Shown here: positions 1 to 11,434 of the stretch, piece by piece
Position numbering within the stretch: the stretch's first letter is position 1
Layout of the letters: each line of letters starts with the position of its first letter
Origin: Massilia brevitalea
GTDB lineage: Bacteria; Pseudomonadota; Gammaproteobacteria; Burkholderiales; Burkholderiaceae_D
Reading direction: 5' to 3'
Assembly: GCF_030711405.1 (NCBI RefSeq)
Contig: NZ_JAULSI010000004.1
Location: 1 to 64,000 of the forward strand
DNA: 64,000 nt
Notes under the pieces: generated by a model
The model's database searches: none
What the model saw: only the letters and a program-made list of their open reading frames with translations
What the model was told of the DNA's origin: nothing
Made by a program: the position numbers and the translations under genes

Positions 1-13
1 GAGTCCATCACAT

Positions 14-210
14 TAGGGTGGGCACCCCGTGCCCACGCGGAACGATGATCATTGTTGGCGTTCGTCTCATCGAAACCCGTGCGACTCCGCGGCGTTCGAA
101 AAAGCGTCTCGTTGGCGTTTCTAATGGTGGTTGTGCCGCGGGGCGAGTAGTCGCCGCGCCGGCCAAAGGACACGCACGTAACCGCGTGGGCACGGAGTGC
201 CCACCCTACG
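14..210. repeat. Inverted pair of extragenic palindromes
   Basis: Two copies of the window's palindrome family lie head to head at 14-40 and 182-210, both with stem GTGGGCAC/GTGCCCAC and loops CCC and GGA. The outer edge of each copy carries TAGGG and the inner edge GCGG, so together they bracket about 140 bases. No convincing gene is seen from 1 to 267; short reading frames here cross the palindromes and have no family signature. Confidence 0.8.
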
Positions 211-216
211 TCACCT

Positions 217-246
217 ATAAAAAAGCCCCGCACGCGGCGGGGCTTC
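217..246 (-). terminator. Rho-independent terminator of gcvP
   Basis: Read on the minus strand, an eight-base GC-rich stem (AGCCCCGC with GCGGGGCT) with a short loop is followed directly by a run of T. It lies about 20 bases past the gcvP stop codon and would end the gcvTHP transcript. Confidence 0.85.
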
Positions 247-267
247 GGTTACCTACGGCGAATCAGA

Positions 268-3150
<2,883 letters not shown>

Positions 3151-3236
3151 GGTAGAGGCCAAGAGAAGGTGCTGGCGCGGTGGCGCCGGGGTAGGGAACA
3201 GGTACGACGGAGATCGTGATGCGCGTGTCGATACGA

Positions 3237-3261
3237 AAAGGGACGGCCGCGCCGTCCCCTG
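3237..3261 (-). terminator. Terminator-like hairpin between gcvH and gcvP
   Basis: On the minus strand a GGGACGGC/GCCGTCCC stem with a three-base loop is followed by TTTT. It lies directly after the gcvH stop and before gcvP. The T run is short, so it may be a partial terminator or an mRNA-stabilising hairpin. Confidence 0.5.
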
Positions 3262-3268
3262 GCGACGA

Positions 3269-3649
3269 TCAGTTGCCGGTGGTCTTGCCGTAGGCGTCGG
3301 CGTCCAGCAAGCCGTTGATCGCGTTGGCGTCGGTTGGCTGCAGCTTGAACAGCCAGGCGCCGTAGGCGTCGCTGTTGATCGAGTCCGGCGCGTCGGCAAC
3401 CGGCTGGTTGACGGCGGTGACGGTGCCCGAAACCGGCGCGTAGATGTCGCTGGCGGCTTTCACCGATTCCACGACGGCGGCGTCGTCGCCCGCGGTGAAG
3501 GACTTGCCGACCTGCGGCAGTTCGACGAACACGATGTCGCCCAGTGCGTCCTGCGCGTACTCGGTGATGCCGACGGTCAGGGTGCCGTCGGTTTCGAGGC
3601 GGACCCACTCATGGGACTCGGTGTATTTCAGGTCGGCTGGGATGTTCAT
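3269..3649 (-). CDS. gcvH: Glycine cleavage system H protein
   Basis: Small lipoyl carrier that shuttles the aminomethyl intermediate among the P, T and L proteins. It has 126 residues, standard for the family. The lipoylated lysine is K64 in [10 protein letters not shown]. The start is ATG at 3649 ([16 protein letters not shown], the typical H-protein N-terminus); the frame runs further upstream into gcvT sequence without any H-protein similarity. It is the second gene of the operon. The L protein (lipoamide dehydrogenase) is not in this window. Confidence 0.97.
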   Translation of the reverse strand: MNIPADLKYTESHEWVRLETDGTLTVGITEYAQDALGDIVFVELPQVGKSFTAGDDAAVVESVKAASDIYAPVSGTVTAVNQPVADAPDSINSDAYGAWLFKLQPTDANAINGLLDADAYGKTTGN

Positions 3650-3702
3650 GTAAAAGACTCCTGGTTGGGATGGTGCGGAATTATAAATCGTGAATCGCGG
3701 CT

Positions 3703-4833
3703 TCAGGCAGCCAGCACCTTGCCATTGCGGACGAAAGGCAGCTTGACAACCGAGGCGGCCAGCTTCTTGTCGCGAATCTCGACGTGCACGGTGTCGCCGA
3801 CCTGCACGTCCATCGGCACGCGCGCCAGGGCGATCGCCTGCTGCATGCTCGGGCTGAAGGTGCCGCTGGTGATTTCGCCGACTGCGCCGGATGCGGCGAT
3901 GACTTTCTGGTGGGCGCGCAGGATGCCGCCCTTTTCGCGCAGGATCAGGCCGACGAATTGCGCCTGTTGGCCTTTCGCCTGCAGCGCCGCCTTGCCGATG
4001 AAGTCGCGTTCCGACACCAGGTCGATCGTCCAGCCCAGGCCGGCGTCGAGCGGGTTCACGCTGTCGTCCATGTCCTGGCCGTAGAGATTCATGCCCGCTT
4101 CCAGGCGCAGGGTGTCGCGCGCGCCGAGGCCGGCCGGCTTCACGCCTGCCGCGACCAGGGCGTTCCACAGCGCTTCCACTTGCGTGGCCGGCACGCCGAT
4201 TTCGAAACCGTCTTCTCCGGTGTAGCCGGTGCGCGCAACCATCGCTTCGCCGAATGCGGTGTCCGGCACGATCACGACATTGAAGGGCTTCATGGCTTCC
4301 GATGCGGCTTGCGTCTGCGGCAGCACTTCCCAGACCTTGGCGCGGGCGTTCGGGCCTTGCACGGCGACCAGGGCGATTGCTTTGTCCGTGTCGATCAGGC
4401 CGGCGCGGCGCGGGGTGATGCTCAAGCCGCTATTGGTCGCGTCGTTTTGCTGGCGCATCCAGGCGACGTCTTTCTCGGCGGTGCCGGCGTTGACGACCAG
4501 GCGGAACCAGTCTTCGCGGAAGAAGTAGACGATCAGGTCGTCGATCACGCCGCCCTCGGGGTTCAGCATGGCCGAGTACAGGGCCTTGCCCGGCACTTGC
4601 AGCTTGTCGACGTTGTTGGCCAGCAGGCCGCGCAGGAAGGACCGCGCATTGGCGCCCTCAAGGTCGACCACGCACATGTGGGAAACGTCGAACATGCCGG
4701 CGTCGGTACGCACCGCGTGGTGCTCTTCGATCTGCGAACCGTAGTTGACCGGCATGTCCCAGCCGCCGAAGTCGACCATCTTGGCGCCGGCGGCGCGGTG
4801 TGCGGAATTGAGCGGGGTCGCTTGGAGCGTCAT
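3703..4833 (-). CDS. gcvT: Glycine cleavage system aminomethyltransferase (T protein)
   Basis: Transfers the one-carbon unit from the aminomethyl-lipoyl H protein to tetrahydrofolate, releasing ammonia. The protein has 376 residues. The N-terminus ([29 protein letters not shown]) and the [14 protein letters not shown] segment are characteristic, and the C-terminal barrel domain is complete. It is first in the operon and begins about 75 bases downstream of the second glycine aptamer. Expression is expected to rise with glycine through the riboswitch. Confidence 0.97.
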   Translation of the reverse strand: MTLQATPLNSAHRAAGAKMVDFGGWDMPVNYGSQIEEHHAVRTDAGMFDVSHMCVVDLEGANARSFLRGLLANNVDKLQVPGKALYSAMLNPEGGVIDDLIVYFFREDWFRLVVNAGTAEKDVAWMRQQNDATNSGLSITPRRAGLIDTDKAIALVAVQGPNARAKVWEVLPQTQAASEAMKPFNVVIVPDTAFGEAMVARTGYTGEDGFEIGVPATQVEALWNALVAAGVKPAGLGARDTLRLEAGMNLYGQDMDDSVNPLDAGLGWTIDLVSERDFIGKAALQAKGQQAQFVGLILREKGGILRAHQKVIAASGAVGEITSGTFSPSMQQAIALARVPMDVQVGDTVHVEIRDKKLAASVVKLPFVRNGKVLAA

Positions 4834-4904
4834 GGAATCCTCTGGGCAGATATATAAGGGAGCGGCCGCGCACGCCGTTCGAACGGCCGTACGCTGCTGC
4901 GCGC

Positions 4905-5092
4905 CCCTCTGTCCTTGGTACCTGAGAGATAGCGGAAATCCGCCTGCCCCTTCGGTGGGCCAGGGTTGCTGGCCGCTCTCCAGAGTTGGTCCGGTGCGCC
5001 GTGCGCGCCGTCCCCTGACCGGTCCTTTTGCCTGAGAGTTTTTGGGTGATGCCCCTTCGGCGGCAGCGTGAACTGCGCTCTCCCGATCAAGA
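4905..5092 (-). promoter_or_regulatory. Tandem glycine riboswitch upstream of gcvT
   Basis: On the minus strand two aptamer-like segments follow each other. The first (about 5092 to 5015) runs from GGGAGAGCGCAG through CCGAAGGGGCA to ACTCTCAGGCAAAAGGACC. The second (about 4987 to 4908) runs from TCTGGAGAG through CCGAAGGGGCA to CTCTCAGGTACCAAGGACA. The purine-rich opening, CCGAAGGGGCA and CTCAGG...GGAC are the hallmarks of the gcvT/glycine element, and the location before gcvT fits. Glycine binding normally switches the gcv operon on. Confidence 0.93.
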
Positions 5093-5098
5093 CTGTGG

Positions 5099-5127
5099 AG
5101 AATATGCGAGGCTCACGTTGCTGTCAA
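5099..5127 (-). promoter_or_regulatory. Sigma-70 promoter of the gcv operon
   Basis: Minus strand -35 TTGACA (5127-5122) and -10 TATTCT (5104-5099) are separated by exactly 17 bases. Transcription would start near 5092, so the glycine riboswitch forms the first bases of the transcript. Confidence 0.75.
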
Positions 5128-5223
5128 TGAAAGGAGGGGGCGCGCACCGTTGGCGGGCATGCGCGCAGGCTTTTTCCTCGATTTGTTAAACTAGGCTTCA
5201 CACTTTGCAGGTAGAAAAAGACT

Positions 5224-5784
5224 ATGAGCGAAGATCAAACCAAACACGACAAGGAAGCCTGGTTCACGCTGTCCGGCGACGTCAACAGCGACATGGTGCA
5301 CCGGGTATTCGAGGCGGTCGGCCACATGACCGAGGACGGCATCGAGACGGCCCACGTGCTGGTGCAGTCGAACGGCGGCTACGTCAGCGACGGCCTGTGC
5401 CTGTACAACTTCATGTCGAAGTCGCCGATCGAGTTCGTGATGTACAACGGCGGGGCGGTGGCCTCGATTGCCGTCATCATGTACCTGTCGGGCAGCCGGC
5501 GCTATGCCAGCGACACGGCGCGTTTCATGGTGCACAAGTCGCACGCCACGGCCTCGCCGGGTTCGCGTCCGGATGCGCTGAACATCATCGTCGAGGGCCT
5601 GCGCGCCGACGACGCGCGTACCGAGTCGATCTTGCGGCGTCACATCGAGCTGTCGCCGGACCAGTGGGCGATCCACCAGTATTCCGACCTGCACCTGAAT
5701 GCGCGCGATGCGAAAACCGCGCGCATGATCGACGACGTGGCCGATTTTGCGCCGCCAAAAGGCGCGATCCTGCGCAATATCTGA
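5224..5784 (+). CDS. ClpP-like serine protease/peptidase
   Basis: A 186-residue protein of the ClpP/crotonase fold. Three positions line up with the ClpP catalytic triad: S81 in GGAVASIAVIMYLSG, H104 in FMVHKSH, and D155 in SDLHLNA (ClpP has the form DRFLSA). It is therefore probably an active serine peptidase. It is only distantly related to the housekeeping ClpP and is not next to clpX or tig, so calling it the Clp proteolytic subunit would overstate the evidence. It is a monocistronic unit between the gcv promoter and a bidirectional terminator; no signal peptide is visible. The substrate and any ATPase partner are unknown. Confidence 0.8.
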   Translation: MSEDQTKHDKEAWFTLSGDVNSDMVHRVFEAVGHMTEDGIETAHVLVQSNGGYVSDGLCLYNFMSKSPIEFVMYNGGAVASIAVIMYLSGSRRYASDTARFMVHKSHATASPGSRPDALNIIVEGLRADDARTESILRRHIELSPDQWAIHQYSDLHLNARDAKTARMIDDVADFAPPKGAILRNI

Positions 5785-5830
5785 GATCGATTGCCAAAGG
5801 CCGTATTGTATTAATCGATCGAGGCGGCGG

Positions 5831-5902
5831 TGCAAATAGTATTTGCAGTCGAATTAACCCGGCAATAAGTTATTTGCATCGCGACTCCATCGTGCAAATA
5901 AC
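5831..5902. repeat. Cluster of four TGCAAATA half-sites
   Basis: TGCAAATA occurs at 5831-5838 and 5893-5900, and its inverse TATTTGCA at 5840-5847 and 5871-5878. They form two inverted pairs, TGCAAATA-G-TATTTGCA and GTTATTTGCA...TGCAAATAAC. They lie in the AT-rich gap between the ClpP-like gene and its terminator. They could bind a protein or shape the end of the transcript. Confidence 0.5.
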
Positions 5903-5943
5903 CGGTGGTTTCGGCCAATTGGTTCAATTCGTACAGATAATAA

Positions 5944-5980
5944 AAAAAGCCTGGGCCGTATTGCGCCAGGCTTTTTATTG
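5944..5980. terminator. Bidirectional terminator
   Basis: The stem AGCCTGG/CCAGGCT is flanked by A's on the left and T's on the right, so it can end transcripts from the ClpP-like gene (plus strand) and from the KGG protein gene (minus strand), which converge on it. Confidence 0.8.
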
Positions 5981-6011
5981 ATAGCCCTTCAAGGGGCGTC
6001 GGACCAGCGGA

Positions 6012-6356
6012 TCAACGCTTGCCCTTGCTGCCCTTGCTGCTCTGGCGGCCAAGTTCGAGGTTCTGTTCGGATGCGTCGCTGCGCATGCTGTTGCCCGAGC
6101 TGGCGCCCGAACGCGAACCGGAACCCGAGCCCGACTGCTTGTTGCCGTCGTTCTTGTGGCTCTGGCGGCCGGCTGCGGCATGCTGTTCAGGCGTGCCGCC
6201 GCGGGTGCCCGCTCCCGATCCCGCCGTCGAGCCTGAGCGCGAACCCGAGCCCGAACCGGACTGCTTGTTTGCGTCGTTCTTGTGGCTCTGGCGGCCAGCT
6301 GCCGCATGTTGCTCAGGGGTGCCGCCTTGCGTACCTTTGTTTTGATTCGAGGCCAT
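6012..6356 (-). CDS. KGG-repeat stress-induced-type small protein
   Basis: A 114-residue, highly hydrophilic, low-complexity protein with two near-identical copies of GGTPEQHAAAGRQSHKND, separated by Ser/Gly/Arg-rich linkers, and a third weak copy near the C-terminus (SEQNLELGRQSSKG). The motif resembles the KGG/YciG (Con-10) stress proteins, in which each repeat has the form of a short helix ending in GRKGG or similar. The start is ATG at 6356 after AAGGAA. Family members are often stationary-phase or stress induced; the molecular role is unknown. The 200-base upstream gap contains an inverted repeat that may be regulatory. Confidence 0.75.
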   Translation of the reverse strand: MASNQNKGTQGGTPEQHAAAGRQSHKNDANKQSGSGSGSRSGSTAGSGAGTRGGTPEQHAAAGRQSHKNDGNKQSGSGSGSRSGASSGNSMRSDASEQNLELGRQSSKGSKGKR

Positions 6357-6484
6357 GATTATTTCCTTTCAATGTAGAGAAATACGTCACTCGCCAAACT
6401 ACTGCGTTCAATGAGCAGTCAATTCGGTAGCGCCATCATGCGACCCATGCCGTGGAAGAGGTATCGGATGACCGCCTGAGCCCG

Positions 6485-6503
6485 TGTAGGGGAAACTCCT
6501 ACA
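6485..6503. promoter_or_regulatory. Inverted repeat upstream of the KGG gene
   Basis: TGTAGG and CCTACA arms enclose GGAAACT. The site lies in the AT-rich gap about 130 bases upstream of the KGG gene and 50 bases past the end of the chemoreceptor gene. It may be an operator or a weak hairpin; nothing in the sequence decides between them. Confidence 0.35.
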
Positions 6504-6555
6504 TATTCAAAATAAGCGCATCCTCAAATACGTCAATGTAATTCGTGCGCTTTAT

Positions 6556-7878
6556 TTAAAACTCTTCCCAATCGGCGTCCGGTTTGGCCGATGCGCGTGG
6601 TGCTGCTGGTGTTGCTGGCGCAGCTGGCGCCGATTTGCCGGTTTTGGGTTTGGCGCCGGGGGCAGGGTGGGGCGCCGCCGTCGCCAGGCGGGGCTTGGCG
6701 GCCAGCTTCGCCGGGGCAGGCGCCATGGATTTGTCCAACAGCTTTTCCCTGGCCGGAGCGGAAGGGGCGGGTGTGTCGTTCGCCAGCACGAAGCCGCTTG
6801 TTGCGCGCGCCAGCGCCGTTGCCTGCTCGCGTACCGCCGTGGCCGCCGCCGCCGATTCCTCGACCAGGGCCGCGTTCTGCTGGGTGGCCTGGTCCATCGC
6901 CGCGATCGCCCCGTTCACCTGCTCGATGCCGGCAGTCTGCTCCATGCTGGCGTCGGCGATTTCGGCAATGATGTCGGTGACGTGCTTCACGCTGCTCACC
7001 ACTTCCTCCATCGTCTTGCCGGCCTTGTCGACCAGCTGGGTGCCGGCATCGACCTTGGCCACCGAATCGTCGATCAGGGACTTGATTTCCTTGGCGGCCG
7101 CGGCCGAGCGCTGGGCCAGGCTGCGCACCTCCGAAGCCACCACGGCAAAGCCGCGCCCCTGCTCGCCGGCGCGCGCCGCCTCCACCGCAGCGTTCAGGGC
7201 CAGGATATTCGTCTGGAAGGCAATGCCGTCGATGACCCCGATGATTTCGCTGATCTGCTTCGATGAATCGTTGATCGAGGCCATGGTGCCGACCACGTCC
7301 GCCACCACCTGGCCGCCCTTGACCGCCACTTCCGACGCCGACACCGCCAGCCGGTTCGCTTCGTGCGCATGGTCGGCGTTCTGGCGCACGGTCGCCGTCA
7401 ATTCCTCCATCGACGAGGCCGTTTCCTCCAGCGAGGCGGCCTGCTGCTCGGTCCGCGCCGACAGGTCCATATTGCCGGTGGCAATTTCTCCGGTACCTGT
7501 ACCGATGCCTTCGGCGCCGGCGCGCACCTCCTTCACCACGCCGGCGAGTTTCAGCGCCAGCGCAGCCATGGCCGCCATCAGCTTGCCGGCTTCGCCGTGC
7601 TGCGGCGAGTCGGCACGCACGCGCAGGTCGCCATCAACCAGGCGCTGCGCCAGGGCGCCAGCGACGCGCAGGGTGCGCTGCGCGTCGCTGGCCAGCCAGC
7701 TGGAAAAACCGAGCGCCAGGCCCAGACCCAGGCCGAGCGGACCCAGCACACCCAGGTGCAGGAGCGGGCGCCCGTCCTGTGCGCCCAGCTGGACAATTTC
7801 AAGCGCATACAAGAGAAAGAACAGGGCAAAGGCGAGGTGGATCTTGATTCTGCTGTCGAGCTGGCGAATGGTCTTCAT
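6556..7878 (-). CDS. Methyl-accepting chemotaxis protein without a periplasmic ligand domain
   Basis: A 440-residue chemoreceptor. Two membrane helices (about 14-31 and 40-60) are separated by a loop of under ten residues, so there is no periplasmic sensor domain. A HAMP-like segment follows (about 62-115), then the cytoplasmic signalling coiled coil with the conserved hairpin tip at 209-250 ([20 protein letters not shown]). An Ala/Pro/Lys-rich tail ends in DADWEEF, which looks like the WxxF-type tether that recruits CheR and CheB. It may sense membrane state or an intracellular signal. Other chemotaxis genes are not in this window. Confidence 0.92.
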   Translation of the reverse strand: MKTIRQLDSRIKIHLAFALFFLLYALEIVQLGAQDGRPLLHLGVLGPLGLGLGLALGFSSWLASDAQRTLRVAGALAQRLVDGDLRVRADSPQHGEAGKLMAAMAALALKLAGVVKEVRAGAEGIGTGTGEIATGNMDLSARTEQQAASLEETASSMEELTATVRQNADHAHEANRLAVSASEVAVKGGQVVADVVGTMASINDSSKQISEIIGVIDGIAFQTNILALNAAVEAARAGEQGRGFAVVASEVRSLAQRSAAAAKEIKSLIDDSVAKVDAGTQLVDKAGKTMEEVVSSVKHVTDIIAEIADASMEQTAGIEQVNGAIAAMDQATQQNAALVEESAAAATAVREQATALARATSGFVLANDTPAPSAPAREKLLDKSMAPAPAKLAAKPRLATAAPHPAPGAKPKTGKSAPAAPATPAAPRASAKPDADWEEF

Positions 7879-8058
7879 GGGCGCTCCTGGATAAATAGGG
7901 GAGATGGCGGAAGGAGGAACCTAGCAATGTTATGGAAAGGAAATGCGCTGAATTTGTTCAAGCTCAACAGAAAACCTGCCGTTAAGATATTCGCGGCCGC
8001 AAGCAACGCAGGACGCCACAGGAGGCGTCTACAACGGCGGGAAATATGTAAATGGGCT

Positions 8059-8074
8059 ATTGCCATGTGGCAAT
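8059..8074. promoter_or_regulatory. Short palindrome between the chemoreceptor and the DUF1631 gene
   Basis: ATTGCCA and TGGCAAT arms enclose two bases. It sits in the divergent 247-base gap, about 50 bases before the DUF1631 start codon. It is a candidate operator; the regulator is unknown. Confidence 0.3.
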
Positions 8075-8125
8075 AATGTGCAACAATGGCAGGAGCGGCG
8101 CCCCCACGCCGAAGGAATCAACACC

Positions 8126-10735
8126 ATGGCTCAAGCTACCACCGAGACATCCAGCAAAATCCAACCCGCAACGCCAGCGCGCGAGGTCGTGGCCGAACTC
8201 GCCCGCAATGCGGCGCGCGGCGCCGGCGAGCAGCTGGGCGGCATGGTCGCGCGCCTGGTGAGCGTCCTGCTCGACCTGACCACGGCCGGCGACGACGCCC
8301 AGTCCGCCTACCGCCGCACCCGCGCCGGCAACCTGCTCAAAACCAATTCCTACGCCTTCATCCACTTGGCGGGCGAAGCGCTGGCACGCCATCTCGACGC
8401 CGCGGCCGAGGAACTGGCGCCGGCCAGCAAGCCCGATGCCGATCTCGATTCGCTGAGCCTGGTGCCGATCGAGGTCATGGACAGCAAGGTCGCCTTTGGC
8501 GCGCTGTGCCGGCCCTTCGAGATCGCCCATTCCGAAGTGCTGGCCAGCATCTGCGTGCGCCTTGGCCTGCTGCTCGGGCGCGACGTGCTGCGCCCCGCGC
8601 AGAATCCGCTACGCCCGGACCTGTTCCTGACCGCCGTCCACGAAGCCTGGTGCGCCTTCGAGCCGGATGCCGCTTCCCACGATTTGCTGCTGCCGTTGCT
8701 GAGGCCGGATCTCTTCCTCGACCTCGGTGAGCTGCTGGACGCGGCCGACAAGGAACTGCGCGCGCGCAACAAGCAGGCGCGTGAACGTTTCCATATCAGC
8801 AAGACTACGGACGCCGCCCGCAGCAGGCGCTCGGGCATGGACGCCGCGCTGGCCCAGCAATTGCGCAACCTGCTGGGCGGCGCCGACGGCGAGCCGCTGA
8901 TTCCCGAGCTGCCGAACATGCCCCAGGGCAGCGGCTGGCGCCCGAGTTCGGCGCTGGGCTTTGCGATGGCCGTGCCTGCCGTTCCGCAGGAGGCAGGCGC
9001 CTCGGTGCCGCCGCAGGCCGGCGCGAATGCCGGGACCACGGGCGTACAAATGGGCGCACAGTTGGGCGCACCGGCGGGCCAGGCGCAAAGCGGCGTGCCG
9101 GTATCGGCCGGGCAGGGCGTGGCGTCGATGGCGCCGGCCGGCGCTGCTGTTGGCGTGCCGTTCGTCCAGGCCGGACTGGCCATGCCAGCCGTCGACGGCG
9201 GCGCCGCTGTCGCTGGCTTCGTGGTCCCGCTTGCCGGCCCAGGCACGCCGGCGGCGCCCGGCTTCGTGTCGGCGCCAGCCGGCGTGCACGCCGCCAGCAT
9301 CGGGGGCGCGACGCTGGCCGGGATCCCGGCTGCCGGGGCCGCGCCGGCCTCGTTGCTCGACCTGCTCGCCTCCTTGCAGCCGGGCTTGCCCGCAGTCGGC
9401 AGCGTGGACCCGGCGAGTACGGCGCAGGCCGGCAACCCCGCCAGCGTCCCGCACCAGGTGTTCTACCTGCCGCGCCTGAAGCAAAGCCTGCCCCAGGGCA
9501 GCCTGTCGCGCGGCGAGGAAAACACGCTTGATCTGCTGTCGCGCATCTTCGAAACGGTTCTGCTTGACGACAACATTCCGCTCGAAACGCGCGAACTGAT
9601 CCGCTTCCTGCAAGTACCAGTGCTGAAAGCCGCCTTGCTCGACCAAAACTTCTTCTTCGAAGAAACGCACCCGGCGCGGCGCATGATCGACCTGCTGTCG
9701 CGCATGGGCTGGGAGCAGCGCCAGGCGCCGGACGACCCGGTGCTGCAGGCGATGCGCCGCGGCGTCGACCGCATCGGCCGCACTGGCGGCGAACCCGGCG
9801 CCGAGCCGCAAGCCTTTGCCGAGGCGGTGGCCGAGGTCGAAGCCCAGCTGGCCGCCGAGGAGCGCGCCGCCGAAGCCGCCATTGCCCAGCCGATCGCGCG
9901 GGCAACCAAACTCGAAAAACAGACCGTGGCTGGCCGCTCGGCGCGCAACGCCGTGGCGCTGCGTCTGGGCGACGGCGAACTGGTGGCCACGGTGTCGGCC
10001 TTCCTCGACAAGCGCTGGGTCGACGTGCTGACCTTTGCCTACATGATCGACGAGGAACGCCCCGGCGCCGTGGAGAACGCCACCCAGACCATGGACGAAC
10101 TGATCTGGACCGTGAAACCAAAGGCGACCCAGGAACAGCGCAAGGCCCTGATCGCCAAGCTGCCGCCGCTGCTGACCGCCCTGAACAAGTGGCTGGACGC
10201 CATCAAGTGGCAGGATGCGGACCGCTTGCAATTCTTTGCCGAGCTGGCCGAATGCCACTTGCAGATCGTGCGCGCGCCGATTGAACTCTCGCCCGAGCGC
10301 CAGCTGGAGCTGGCGGTGGAGGCGGCCCAGCAGGATGCACTGCGCCGCATCGCCCTGGAGCAGGCCAGCATCGAGAAGGAGCGCGAGCAAGAGCAACGCG
10401 CGCTAGCGGAGCAGACACGCGACGGCACTGCGCCGAAAGAAGCGGCAATCAGCACTGTCGATGAGTTGGAGCGCGGCATGCGCCTGGAGTTCAGGGAGCG
10501 TGACGGCAGTGTGCGCAAGGTCAAGCTGGCCTGGGTCAGCCCGCTGCGCACGCTCTTCATCTTCTCCGGTGCCGCGCGCCAGGAATCGTTCTCGCTGCCG
10601 GCGGAAAAGCTGGTCGAAGCGGTGCGCTGCGGCAGCATCCGCGTGCTGGCCGTCGAAGGCGTGGTCGGCCGCGTGCTGACCGAAGCGATGCAGGAAGCCG
10701 TCAACGATCCGGGGCCGAAGCGCGCGGCTGGCTAG
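8126..10735 (+). CDS. DUF1631 family protein
   Basis: An 869-residue protein starting at ATG 8126 (MAQATTETSS), preceded by GAAGGAAT; an in-frame start 22 codons upstream lacks a ribosome site. The first about 270 residues are helical and conserved in style. Residues about 300-460 are an Ala/Gly/Pro/Val-rich low-complexity linker. The C-terminal half again looks globular and ends in a small beta domain (GMRLEFRERDGSVRKVKLAWVSP...LFIFSG), typical of DUF1631. No transmembrane segment or catalytic motif is recognisable. Some databases call this family thymidine phosphorylase, which has no support here. Function unknown. Confidence 0.85.
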   Translation: MAQATTETSSKIQPATPAREVVAELARNAARGAGEQLGGMVARLVSVLLDLTTAGDDAQSAYRRTRAGNLLKTNSYAFIHLAGEALARHLDAAAEELAPASKPDADLDSLSLVPIEVMDSKVAFGALCRPFEIAHSEVLASICVRLGLLLGRDVLRPAQNPLRPDLFLTAVHEAWCAFEPDAASHDLLLPLLRPDLFLDLGELLDAADKELRARNKQARERFHISKTTDAARSRRSGMDAALAQQLRNLLGGADGEPLIPELPNMPQGSGWRPSSALGFAMAVPAVPQEAGASVPPQAGANAGTTGVQMGAQLGAPAGQAQSGVPVSAGQGVASMAPAGAAVGVPFVQAGLAMPAVDGGAAVAGFVVPLAGPGTPAAPGFVSAPAGVHAASIGGATLAGIPAAGAAPASLLDLLASLQPGLPAVGSVDPASTAQAGNPASVPHQVFYLPRLKQSLPQGSLSRGEENTLDLLSRIFETVLLDDNIPLETRELIRFLQVPVLKAALLDQNFFFEETHPARRMIDLLSRMGWEQRQAPDDPVLQAMRRGVDRIGRTGGEPGAEPQAFAEAVAEVEAQLAAEERAAEAAIAQPIARATKLEKQTVAGRSARNAVALRLGDGELVATVSAFLDKRWVDVLTFAYMIDEERPGAVENATQTMDELIWTVKPKATQEQRKALIAKLPPLLTALNKWLDAIKWQDADRLQFFAELAECHLQIVRAPIELSPERQLELAVEAAQQDALRRIALEQASIEKEREQEQRALAEQTRDGTAPKEAAISTVDELERGMRLEFRERDGSVRKVKLAWVSPLRTLFIFSGAARQESFSLPAEKLVEAVRCGSIRVLAVEGVVGRVLTEAMQEAVNDPGPKRAAG

Positions 10736-10793
10736 CGAACGCCGGATCAGGCGCCGGCCCGTAGCATTCTCCAGGCGGCCGCAGCCAGTACAA

Positions 10794-11114
10794 CTATCGA
10801 TGGTTGATGAAGAAGCCCATGCCAAGATGCACCTTGGCGTCGGGCGAGATGCCGGGCGGCCGCGGATAGCGCGCAAGGGCGCGCTTGACAACATCGTTGA
10901 TCGCTTTCTCGAAACCGCCTGTCTTGTCCTTCCTGTTGTGATAGCGCAAGGCATCGCCGTCGATCACGCCGAGCATGGCGTACTCCTGCGTCTCGCTCTT
11001 CTCGATCTCGACCGCAGGTCTGCCCAGATAAAAGACGTATCTGACCTCGGCGCCAAGGCTGAAATCGGCAGCAAGCTCCGGATAGGCCAGTTCCGCCGTC
11101 ATCATGCTGGACAC
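10794..11114 (-). CDS. Hypothetical protein, possibly 5'-truncated
   Basis: A reading frame of 106 residues from a GTG at 11114 (or ATG at 11105). It contains YVFYLGRPAVEIEKSETQEYAMLGVIDGDALRYH and ends GMGFFINHR. The same frame stays open back to a TGA at 11226-11228 and the upstream codons also look protein-like (DRFVAEIGTWEPARLATCNYVF), but no normal start codon is present there, so the gene may have lost its beginning. It converges on the DUF1631 gene. No family is recognised. Confidence 0.4.
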   Translation of the reverse strand: MSSMMTAELAYPELAADFSLGAEVRYVFYLGRPAVEIEKSETQEYAMLGVIDGDALRYHNRKDKTGGFEKAINDVVKRALARYPRPPGISPDAKVHLGMGFFINHR

Positions 11115-11434
11115 GGCGAATACATAATTGCATGTTGCCAGGCGCGCTGGTTCCCAGGTGCCGATTTCGGCGACGAAGCGGTCCGGACCTTCAAGGCTGC
11201 ATGGAATAGGGAATGACGAGCCTGCTCATCCCGCGCTGCGCCCACCACAGGCATTGCGCAAAGGAACTTGTTGTTGCCAGCAGGTTTGAAGCCGCTGAAC
11301 TGGAACGACGCGAGACGGCAGCAGCGTCGATGACTTGCAGTGCAGCGAGCGCCTGGCGTATTCAGCCCATCGGGCACGGCATTCGCCTGTTTGCTCCCTG
11401 CTACAATCCTCTCCCGATTCCGTCCGAGAAGACC
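11115..11434. other. Gap with no intact gene
   Basis: About 320 bases between the truncated minus-strand gene and the frameshifted plus-strand gene. It contains the possible lost 5' part of the former (to 11225) and the likely promoter region of the latter. No palindrome of the window's repeat family is present. Confidence 0.5.

Noticed and set aside
8126..10735. Thymidine phosphorylase
   Set aside because: This label is sometimes given to DUF1631 proteins, but none of the thymidine phosphorylase motifs is present.
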